DNA of 64,000 nt, from contig CAKZVK010000018.1 of assembly GCA_937921825.1 (NCBI GenBank), positions 1 to 64,000 of the forward strand, given 5' to 3'. This document shows, piece after piece, positions 29,369-36,670 of the stretch. The notes under the pieces are model-generated. The model made no database searches. It worked only from the letters and a program-made list of their open reading frames with translations, and was not told where the DNA came from. Origin of the DNA: an uncultured Saprospiraceae bacterium. Its GTDB lineage: Bacteria > Bacteroidota > Bacteroidia > Chitinophagales > Saprospiraceae. Each line of letters opens with the position of its first letter. The stretch's first letter is position 1. The translations under genes were made by a program, and so were the position numbers.

Positions 29369-29386
29369 AATGAAAATCATAGTAAG

Positions 29387-30340
29387 ATGAGCAAGCGTAC
29401 AATACCTGTCGTAGATTTAAATGCCTTTGTAAATGGGGACTCTGATCAAAGAAAAGAATTCGTACAGCAATTAGGGAAAGCCTTTCATGAAGTAGGATTT
29501 GTCGGTGTTGTAAATCATGGTGTGCCTAAAGATCTTGTAGATAACTTCTATGATGCCTCAAAACGATTTTTTTCACTACCCAAAGACCAGAAAACCTCCT
29601 ATTTGTTAGAAGGATCGGCAGGTCAGAGAGGCTATACGGCCTTTGGCACTGAGCATGCTAAGCATTCTAAAGTCGCCGATTTGAAGGAATTCTTTCAGAT
29701 TGGTCAGTATGTAGCTGCCGATCATCCTCGAAAAGAGGAATATCCTGATAATGTCTGGGTAGATGCTGTTCCGGAGTTCAGCGAATTATCAGAGCGACTC
29801 TATAAAGCTTTCGAGACCTCAGGAGCACATTTGCTGAGAGCTATCGCCTTATATCTCGATCTTCCAGAGAATTATTTTGATGAATATATTGATGAGGGGA
29901 ATTCTATCCTCAGAGCCATTCATTATCCGCCGATTACCTCTGAGCCAAAATCGGCAATCAGATCAGAGCAACATGAAGATATAAACCTCATTACGCTACT
30001 AGTAGGAGCTTCGGCCGGGGGACTACAATTACTCAATGCTGAAGGAGAATGGCTAGATATCACTCCAGAAGAAAACGAAATCGTCATCAATGTCGGAGAC
30101 ATGCTCCAGCGACATACCAATAATTACTTAAAGTCAACAACTCACAGAGTGATCAATCCACCAAAACATCTCTGGCATGTACCGAGACTAAGTATTCCTT
30201 TTTTCCTTCATCCTCGAAGTGAAATGAGTCTAAAATGCCTAGAGTCTTGTGTGACAGATGAGAAACCTCTAGCCTATGAGGATATGACTGCTGGCGAGTA
30301 CTTAGACGAGAGACTAAGAGAGATAGGGCTTAAGAAGTAG
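29387..30340 (+). CDS. Isopenicillin N synthase-like 2-oxoglutarate/Fe(II) oxygenase
   Basis: 317 aa from the ATG at 29387. The N-terminal DIOX_N block PVVDLNAFVNGDSDQRKEF..VGFVGVVNHG and the jelly-roll 2OG-FeII core are clear. The iron ligands are His and Asp in EQHEDINLITLL and the distal His in STTHRVINPP; the 2-oxoglutarate Arg is in PRLSIPFF. The family oxidises many substrates (gibberellins, penicillin precursor, amino acids), so the substrate cannot be named. It stands alone, divergent from the giant T9SS gene. Confidence 0.9.
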   Translation: MSKRTIPVVDLNAFVNGDSDQRKEFVQQLGKAFHEVGFVGVVNHGVPKDLVDNFYDASKRFFSLPKDQKTSYLLEGSAGQRGYTAFGTEHAKHSKVADLKEFFQIGQYVAADHPRKEEYPDNVWVDAVPEFSELSERLYKAFETSGAHLLRAIALYLDLPENYFDEYIDEGNSILRAIHYPPITSEPKSAIRSEQHEDINLITLLVGASAGGLQLLNAEGEWLDITPEENEIVINVGDMLQRHTNNYLKSTTHRVINPPKHLWHVPRLSIPFFLHPRSEMSLKCLESCVTDEKPLAYEDMTAGEYLDERLREIGLKK

Positions 30341-30474
30341 ATAGTCCTGGAAAATCACCTCAGGTGCAATAATCGAATTTCAACCCCAACTGCTAGAGTC
30401 TCGTTAGCTTTAGAGATTCACATTTAATACATGTTCTTCTAATACAACCAATCCGAGGTTGCCCTTAGTGAAAC

Positions 30475-30797
30475 ATGCACTATATTTGGTATGTGGGCAA
30501 ATTCAGGACAATACGGACTTACAAAGGTTATACTGTAGAGTTTCTTGATACTCAACTAAGAAAGTAAGAGACAAAGTCATTTGGACATTTCAGCTCATTG
30601 AAGAAATAGAAATAGTACCAAAAACTTACCTAAAACATGTAGAAGACGGCATTTACCAAGTAAGAATCAAACTCGGGTCCAATATCTTTAGAATAATGGC
30701 CTTTTTTGATAATGACAATTTGGTCCTGACGATAAATGGCTTCCAAAAGAAGACCCAAAAAACACCGAAATCAGAAATAATCAGAGCAGAAAATTAG
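30475..30797 (+). pseudogene. Decayed HigB/RelE-like toxin (Gp49 family) with frameshifts
   Basis: Starting at ATG 30475, the frame gives RTYKGYTVEFLDTQLRK and stops at TAA 30565. One frame over, from 30561, it continues KVRDKVIWTFQLIEEIE, then TYLKHVEDGIYQVRIKLGSN, IFRIMAFFDND and GFQKKTQKTPKSEIIRA, the classic HigB/Gp49 pattern, to TAG at 30795. A single missing A near 30561 explains the first break. The expected tail KIREEYEQEK is found in a third frame after 30787 and would end at 30831, overlapping higA. So at least two indels inactivate the toxin, unless the first is a sequencing error in an A-run. Confidence 0.8.
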
Positions 30798-30805
30798 AGA
30801 AGAAT

Positions 30806-31114
30806 ATGAACAAGAAAAGTCCGAACACTAAAAGCCTTGATCAACTTAAGGAGAAATACTACGGCAAAAGAGGTACAAAGAAAAGAGATGAGTTTGAAAA
30901 AGGGTATGAAGATTTCAAACTTGGTTTTATGATACGTGAGGCAAGAATCAAATCTGGACTAACACAGCAAGAACTTGCGGACAAAGTGGGTACCACTAAG
31001 TCTTATATATCAAAAATAGAAAACAATATAAAGGAGGTGAGAATCTCAACTTTGAAAAAAATCGTGGAGTTTGGATTAGGAGGAAATCTTGAACTGAAGA
31101 TAAGCCTCAATTAA
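30806..31114 (+). CDS. higA: HigA-like antitoxin, XRE-family HTH protein
   Basis: 102 aa. An HTH_3/XRE domain covers about 40-95: IREARIKSGLTQQELADKVGTTKSYISKIENN, here split as IREARIKSGLTQQELADKVG and TTKSYISKIENN. The N-terminal half is basic and lysine-rich. In an intact higBA pair it would bind the toxin and repress the operon. The toxin gene just upstream is broken, yet this ORF is intact and its start lies within the toxin's ancestral 3' end, as is usual for such overlapping pairs. It may persist as an orphan regulator or as a defence against incoming HigB. Confidence 0.85.
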   Translation: MNKKSPNTKSLDQLKEKYYGKRGTKKRDEFEKGYEDFKLGFMIREARIKSGLTQQELADKVGTTKSYISKIENNIKEVRISTLKKIVEFGLGGNLELKISLN

Positions 31115-31165
31115 CTAGTTTTTCCATCCAATTTATCAAAGTAATCCATATCAAGTGATCGCTAA

Positions 31166-31906
31166 CTAAGCAAGTTCAAAATCTTCCAGCTCCAAATTGA
31201 GATGCTGGTACTTAGTCCTCATTTCTTTTACTAATAGCTCACTGAACTGACCACTGACCAAGGCAATAGTATAAATAGTCATGAGAGAAAGTAGACCAAT
31301 ATAAAGGTATAGGCCTATACCAGACATAGTGGGACGATCGACAATAAAATACAGTAGGAATATCGCTCCAGTACCTCCAGAACTTATGAGACTGACATAA
31401 ATATTTATAAACAGATACTTTTCACCTTTTTTCCATAAGGCCCCACTGTCTGTCAATTTTCTCTCCTTTAGTCCTAACAATTCAGCTACGTAATAGATAG
31501 CCAATCCTCCATAGAGTAGGACGACTAATACTTTGTGGATGGCAACTTCAGGAAAGATTAAACAAGCCACATAAAAAAAGAGGGCTATAATAGAGGTCAA
31601 CAGTATCCTAGGAAGTGTAAAATAGCTGATAAAGAGAGATAGAATTTTTCTCATCCAATGTCTTCTAAGTCCAGATTCCTTAGCCGCAGTAAATTCTGTA
31701 AAACCAGTTATAGGAAACTTTCTATAGCTGTTCTTAAGAGCGGTGTCAAAGCTCAATTTTGGATCAGCAGTTACCTGATCTTCGATGTCTGAAGCCAAAT
31801 GATCTACAAGCTCTATTCTCACATCCTCATACTTGACATATTTCTTTCTAGTAAAATCAAATAGTTTTTGAATCTGATCTTTCGATAATAAGAAGTTATC
31901 ATTCAT
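31166..31906 (-). CDS. Membrane protein, paralogue 1 of a PadR-linked pair
   Basis: 246 aa. The N-terminal 80 residues are cytosolic and charged (MNDNF.LSKDQI.KLFDFTRKKYVKYEDVR..LVDHLA.DIE), followed by about five hydrophobic segments between 88 and 228. It is a close paralogue of the next gene, with almost the same first 35 residues, so the pair arose by tandem duplication. It lies last in a PadR-led operon, 8 nt after its sister. Such PadR-partner membrane proteins are often of unknown function; I cannot name a substrate. Confidence 0.8.
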   Translation of the reverse strand: MNDNFLLSKDQIQKLFDFTRKKYVKYEDVRIELVDHLASDIEDQVTADPKLSFDTALKNSYRKFPITGFTEFTAAKESGLRRHWMRKILSLFISYFTLPRILLTSIIALFFYVACLIFPEVAIHKVLVVLLYGGLAIYYVAELLGLKERKLTDSGALWKKGEKYLFINIYVSLISSGGTGAIFLLYFIVDRPTMSGIGLYLYIGLLSLMTIYTIALVSGQFSELLVKEMRTKYQHLNLELEDFELA

Positions 31907-31914
31907 AAGTCCAC

Positions 31915-32640
31915 CTAGGCGTAGTTAACTAAGTTAAATTCTTGCTGTAGATGGCTGTATTCTTTGTTGAATGCCTCAGTTATTAATCTATGAAAATCTC
32001 CATTCAGGATAGCTACATACAGAATGATGCCTATAGAGAGCAGCAATGAAGAAAGTACTAAACCTCTATGGCTTTCAGGTGGATCAAGAATCACTATAGG
32101 AATAAAGGTAGCAGCGATAGAAATTTTACCGATAATGGAATGCAGCACTTTAATGAAGAGAAACTTCTTTTCTTGCAGCTTATTATTTGTTAGGTTTTCT
32201 CCCCGCAGCTTGATTAAAACAAACAACACTACAAATGGACTGAAAGCCATTATAAAATGCCACAACGAAGAATAATTCATACTGCTAACTTGCTTCTGCA
32301 CCCAATAGAAATATGGAAAAATTAGAGCAGTTAATATGATTTTAGGCAGCTGAAAATATTCAAGGAAAATAGAAAGAACTTTTTTGCGCCATATTTTCTT
32401 TAGTGCATTTTCCTTAGCTGTTATCATCTGCGCAAAGCCCGTTACAGGAAATTTATTATAGACCTTTTTCAAGGCCCCTTCAAAGGATATGCTCTCCTCT
32501 GTCCTCATTTGATTCTCGATATCAGGGGCTAGATGATCTACTATTTCAAACCGTACATCTTCATACTTGACATATTTTTTTCTAGTAAAATCAAATAGTT
32601 TATCAATCTGATCTTTTGATAATTGGAAGTTGTCATTCAT
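31915..32640 (-). CDS. Membrane protein, paralogue 2 of a PadR-linked pair
   Basis: 241 aa with the same plan as its neighbour: a cytosolic N-terminal domain with FDFTRKKYVKYEDVRFEIVD and about five membrane segments from residue 90 on. It begins 2 nt after the PadR stop, so translation is likely coupled. The N-terminal part is much better conserved between the two copies than the membrane part, which suggests that the cytosolic domain carries the shared interaction. Function unknown. Confidence 0.8.
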   Translation of the reverse strand: MNDNFQLSKDQIDKLFDFTRKKYVKYEDVRFEIVDHLAPDIENQMRTEESISFEGALKKVYNKFPVTGFAQMITAKENALKKIWRKKVLSIFLEYFQLPKIILTALIFPYFYWVQKQVSSMNYSSLWHFIMAFSPFVVLFVLIKLRGENLTNNKLQEKKFLFIKVLHSIIGKISIAATFIPIVILDPPESHRGLVLSSLLLSIGIILYVAILNGDFHRLITEAFNKEYSHLQQEFNLVNYA

Positions 32641-32642
32641 GA

Positions 32643-32972
32643 TTAAGCTGTTTTAGGATTTAGAATGATTTGGATGGTCTTCAGATAATTCTCCATTTCT
32701 TCAATGATTATAGGCACTTGTTGTTTGCCTTGCTTGGTGAGAGAGTAGTACTTTCTATATCTGTTGCCTATGTTTTTTGTTTCTGTGGAAAGTATGCCTT
32801 TGCCTTCTAACTTGTGGAGAGCAGGATATAAGGCACCTTCAGTTAGTTCTAAGGTACCTGAGGTCATTTCCTTGACGACCTGTGTAATCTCATAGCCATA
32901 CATCTCTTTATTATCAGCCAGTAGCTTCAGTATTATGGTCTCTAGACTGCCTCTATATAGTTTTTTGTTCAC
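32643..32972 (-). CDS. PadR family transcriptional regulator
   Basis: 109 aa winged-helix repressor of the PadR family. The pattern LYRGSLETIILKLLADNKEMYGYEI, split as LYRGSLETIILKLL and ADNKEMYGYEI, then LTEGALYPALHKLEGKGIL and RKYYSLTKQGKQQ, is diagnostic. The start is GTG, immediately after the palindrome at 32974. It heads an operon with two membrane proteins and probably represses it; PadR proteins typically respond to small hydrophobic ligands or envelope-active drugs, but the inducer here is unknown. Confidence 0.93.
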   Translation of the reverse strand: MNKKLYRGSLETIILKLLADNKEMYGYEITQVVKEMTSGTLELTEGALYPALHKLEGKGILSTETKNIGNRYRKYYSLTKQGKQQVPIIIEEMENYLKTIQIILNPKTA

Positions 32973-32973
32973 T

Positions 32974-32992
32974 TACCTAAGATTCTTAGGTA
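32974..32992. promoter_or_regulatory. Palindromic operator candidate for the PadR operon
   Basis: TACCTAA-GATTC-TTAGGTA is a perfect 7-bp inverted repeat that ends one base from the padR GTG start codon. Its position fits autorepression by blocking transcription or initiation. Confidence 0.5.
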
Positions 32993-33058
32993 TAAATATA
33001 ATAACTTTTTTGAAGGTATCTCAGACTATCTATTTCTCCGTATTTACTAGAAGGTTCT

Positions 33059-33066
33059 TACTTTTG
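33059..33066 (+). promoter_or_regulatory. -7 promoter box of ileS
   Basis: TACTTTTG is an exact TAnnTTTG match, 25 nt before the ileS ATG. The -33 region is A/T-rich without a perfect TTTG. Confidence 0.55.
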
Positions 33067-33091
33067 CTGCTCATTTCATTAAAAAGTCCAA

Positions 33092-36000
33092 ATGGCAAAG
33101 TACAGAGAGTTCAAGGGATTAGATCTTCCGAGTATAGATAAAGAAATTTTGTCCTTTTGGACGGAGCATAAAATCTTCGAGCAAAGTATAGAACAGAGAC
33201 CTAAGGATAATACCTATGTCTTCTATGAAGGGCCTCCTTCTGCCAATGGTAAGCCCGGCATACATCATGTTATGGCGAGGACAGTAAAAGATCTCTTCTG
33301 TAGATTCCATACGATGAAAGGTCAGCGAGTAGAAAGAAAAGGAGGATGGGATACGCATGGCTTGCCGATAGAGCTCAATGTAGAGAAGACGCTAGGGATC
33401 ACTAAAGAAGATATCGGTACCAAGATTACCGTAGAAGAGTACAATCAGGCTTGCCGTACCACTGTTATGCAGTTCAAAGATCAATGGGATGATATCACTC
33501 GAAAGATGGGATACTGGGTAGATCTCGATGACCCCTATATCACTTTTGATAATAACTATATAGAATCAGTATGGTGGTTGCTAGGGCAGCTCTATAAGAA
33601 AGATCTCATGTATAAGGGCTATACAGTCCAGCCTTATTCTCCAGCAGCAGGTACGGGATTGAGTTCGCATGAGTTGAATATGCCAGGCTGCTACAAGGAT
33701 ATCAAAGATCTTTCTGTAACGGCTCAGTTTAAAGTGACGAAAAATGATAAATCTTCTTTCCTTTTCGAAGGACATCCTAATGACGTTTATTTCCTTGCAT
33801 GGACGACGACACCTTGGACACTGCCTTCTAACTGTGCAGTAGCTCTAGGTGCTAAGATAGAATACTCCTTGGTTCAGACCTTTAATGCCTATACTAAAGA
33901 GCCGATCACGGTAATCTTAGCTACTGATCTTATGGGCAAGTACTTAAAGGAAGAAGGCAAAGAAATAGCTCTCGAAGATTACGATCCTTCAGGAAAAATT
34001 ATTCCGTGGAAAGTAGTCAGTACGATGAAAGGGGCAGAACTAGAAGGAGTTCATTATCAGCAACTCTTGCCTTATGTGCAGCCGGAAAGTGGAGATGCCT
34101 TCAGAGCGATCTTAGGAGATTTTGTTTCTACAGAAGATGGAACAGGTATCGTACATACTGCTTCTGTATTCGGATCAGATGATTACCGTGTCTGTATGCA
34201 GAATAATGTCCCATCTATCTTAGTCCGAAGAGGAAAGGAATTAGTACCGCTGGTAGACAGTCAAGGAAAATTTGTAGAAGAGGTTGCAGACTTTGGTGGC
34301 GACTATGTCAGAGCAGAATATTATAGCGACGAAGAAAGAAAAGCAGACGGTTTCGAATCTACTGACCTAAGAATAGCTGTCAAGCTGAAGAAAGAGAATA
34401 AAGCCTTCAAAGTAGAAAAGTATGATCACAGTTATCCGCATTGCTGGAGAACGGATAAGCCTATTTTGTATTACCCGCTGGATAGCTGGTTTGTAAGTTC
34501 TGCTAAGATGCGAGAGCGCATGGCAGAGCTGAATAAGTCTATCAATTGGAAGCCAGCACATACGGGTACAGGTCGTTTCCAGGTGTGGTTGGAAAATCTG
34601 CTCGACTGGAACTTATCTAGATCACGATTCTGGGGTATCCCTCTACCAATCTGGAGAACAGAAGATAAAGAGGAAGAAATATGCATCAGCTCTATAGAAG
34701 AACTGACAAACGAGATAGCAAAAGCTAATGAAGCTCTAGGCCTCTCGCAAAAAGTGCCTGCAGATCTGCATAAACCTTATATTGATGATGTCACTCTAGT
34801 TGCGCCTTCTGGTAAGGCTATGAAAAGAGAGGCGGACCTGATAGATGTATGGTTTGATTCTGGATCTATGCCGTATGCGCAATGGCATTATCCTTTTGAG
34901 AATAAAGAAGTCTTCGAAAGAAACTTCCCTGCAGATTTTATTGCCGAAGGTGTAGATCAGACAAGAGGTTGGTTTTATACTTTACATGCTATTTCAACGA
35001 TGGTCTTTGATAAGATCTCTTATAAGAATGTTGTATCTAATGGACTGGTCCTCGATAAGAATGGGCAGAAAATGTCTAAGAGATTAGGCAATGCCGTAGA
35101 TCCTTTTGAGACGCTAGAGAAGCATGGTGCCGATGCCACGAGGTGGTATATGATGGCCAATGCCAATCCATGGGATAATCTAAAGTTTGATATCGCAGGT
35201 ATAGAAGAGGTCAAGAGGAAGTTCTTTGGCACTTTGTATAATACCTATTCATTCTTTGCGCTGTATGCCAATATTGACGGATTTGATTATACGGAAAAAG
35301 AAATCAGCCTAGAACATAGACCAGAAATAGATAGATGGATTATCTCTCTATTGAATACACTAATCAAAGATGTAGAAGCGGACTATGCAGATTATGAACC
35401 TACCAGAGCGGCTCGAAAAATTCAGCATTTTGTAGATGCCCATTTGAGTAACTGGTATGTAAGATTATGCAGAAGACGATTCTGGAGAGGGGAGTATAAT
35501 GCAGATAAGATAGCAGCGTATCAGACGCTATATACTTGTCTGAAGACCATTTCTAAAATTATGGCACCGATCTCTCCATTCTTTGCAGATTGGATGTATA
35601 AGAATCTCAATGAAGCCACTGGTCAAGAAGAGACGAATTCTGTTCACCTGGCGCTCTATCCATCTGTGGACGAGCAACTAAGAGATGCTAGTTTAGAACA
35701 ACGAATGGACTATGCACAGCGTATCTGTTCTCTAGTGCTTTCACTGAGACAAGCAGAAAAATTAAGAGTACGTCAGCCACTGAATAAAGTGCTGATTCCT
35801 ATCCTCGATGAAGGATTCAAAGAGCAAGTACAGGCAGTAGAAAATCTAGTGCTCGCAGAAGTGAATGTCAAGGAGATAGAATACCTCACTGATGCTAGTG
35901 GAGTTATCAAAAAGAAAATCAAACCCAACTTCAAGACTCTTGGTAAGAAATTAGGAAAGGACATGAAAGCTGTTGCCGCAATAATTTCTAATCTTGATGA

Positions 36001-36430
36001 AACCGAAATCGCTAAGATTGAGAGTCTTGGCGATGACACCTATTCTCCACCTGGCACTTCTTATGAACTTAATTTTGAAGACTTTGAAATTTCAGCTCAA
36101 GAAATTCCAGGCTGGCAGATTGCTCAGGATGGAGATATCACAGTAGCGCTAGATGTCAGTCTTACAGAGGCACTCATTTCTGAAGGTATCGCTAGAGATC
36201 TAGTCAATAGAATTCAGAATATCAGAAAGGACTCAGACCTAGAGGTTACAGACAGAATCAATATTGTCATAGATCAGCATGAAGCTATCAGTGCGGCGAC
36301 CAGTGATTTCGGAGAGTATATCAAGAGTGAAGTCTTGGCCGATTCTTTGGAAGTAGGTACTGCAGAAAATGGGGTAGAAGTAGAATTACCCGGTGAGGTA
36401 AAACTGAATATAGCCATCACTAAGGCCTAA
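33092..36430 (+). CDS. ileS: Isoleucyl-tRNA synthetase (type 2, eukaryote-like) with swapped HIGH motif
   Basis: 1112 aa class I synthetase that charges tRNA-Ile in the cytosol. The first signature reads GIHH at residues 56-59 (33257-33268) where HIGH is canonical, so the first and third residues are swapped. KMSKR is present in GQKMSKRLGNAVDPF. The CP1 editing domain (about 190-420; WTTTPWTLPSN) and a C-terminal anticodon-binding domain are present, and no C-terminal zinc finger is seen, as in the type-2 clade. Type-2 enzymes are naturally less sensitive to mupirocin. It is monocistronic with its own -7 box. Confidence 0.96.
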   Translation: MAKYREFKGLDLPSIDKEILSFWTEHKIFEQSIEQRPKDNTYVFYEGPPSANGKPGIHHVMARTVKDLFCRFHTMKGQRVERKGGWDTHGLPIELNVEKTLGITKEDIGTKITVEEYNQACRTTVMQFKDQWDDITRKMGYWVDLDDPYITFDNNYIESVWWLLGQLYKKDLMYKGYTVQPYSPAAGTGLSSHELNMPGCYKDIKDLSVTAQFKVTKNDKSSFLFEGHPNDVYFLAWTTTPWTLPSNCAVALGAKIEYSLVQTFNAYTKEPITVILATDLMGKYLKEEGKEIALEDYDPSGKIIPWKVVSTMKGAELEGVHYQQLLPYVQPESGDAFRAILGDFVSTEDGTGIVHTASVFGSDDYRVCMQNNVPSILVRRGKELVPLVDSQGKFVEEVADFGGDYVRAEYYSDEERKADGFESTDLRIAVKLKKENKAFKVEKYDHSYPHCWRTDKPILYYPLDSWFVSSAKMRERMAELNKSINWKPAHTGTGRFQVWLENLLDWNLSRSRFWGIPLPIWRTEDKEEEICISSIEELTNEIAKANEALGLSQKVPADLHKPYIDDVTLVAPSGKAMKREADLIDVWFDSGSMPYAQWHYPFENKEVFERNFPADFIAEGVDQTRGWFYTLHAISTMVFDKISYKNVVSNGLVLDKNGQKMSKRLGNAVDPFETLEKHGADATRWYMMANANPWDNLKFDIAGIEEVKRKFFGTLYNTYSFFALYANIDGFDYTEKEISLEHRPEIDRWIISLLNTLIKDVEADYADYEPTRAARKIQHFVDAHLSNWYVRLCRRRFWRGEYNADKIAAYQTLYTCLKTISKIMAPISPFFADWMYKNLNEATGQEETNSVHLALYPSVDEQLRDASLEQRMDYAQRICSLVLSLRQAEKLRVRQPLNKVLIPILDEGFKEQVQAVENLVLAEVNVKEIEYLTDASGVIKKKIKPNFKTLGKKLGKDMKAVAAIISNLDETEIAKIESLGDDTYSPPGTSYELNFEDFEISAQEIPGWQIAQDGDITVALDVSLTEALISEGIARDLVNRIQNIRKDSDLEVTDRINIVIDQHEAISAATSDFGEYIKSEVLADSLEVGTAENGVEVELPGEVKLNIAITKA

Positions 36431-36670
36431 GAAGCTCACAATCATAGGTTAATTGCCCTTTTTTGTCCTTCAAAAGATAGAAAAGGCATGATAATAGCAC
36501 CACTTTGGGTATCACATTATGATATCCTATATCTTTGAAAGGATGACAATAGGTACGCATAATGCTTATAGAAATCATAAAATATAAGGTTCCTACTAAC
36601 CTTTCATATTGTCCGAACATTAAGAAGGTATAGAAGTATAGATTCCAGATTTATATAAACAAAGTAAACT

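Noticed and set aside
29366-29386. TTG start of the 2OG oxygenase
   Set aside because: It falls inside an exact -7 promoter box; the ATG at 29387 gives the usual N-terminus.
36420-36620. Minus-strand ORF of 66 codons between ileS and the C10 protease
   Set aside because: No start signal, no family pattern, and it overlaps the ileS end; probably chance.
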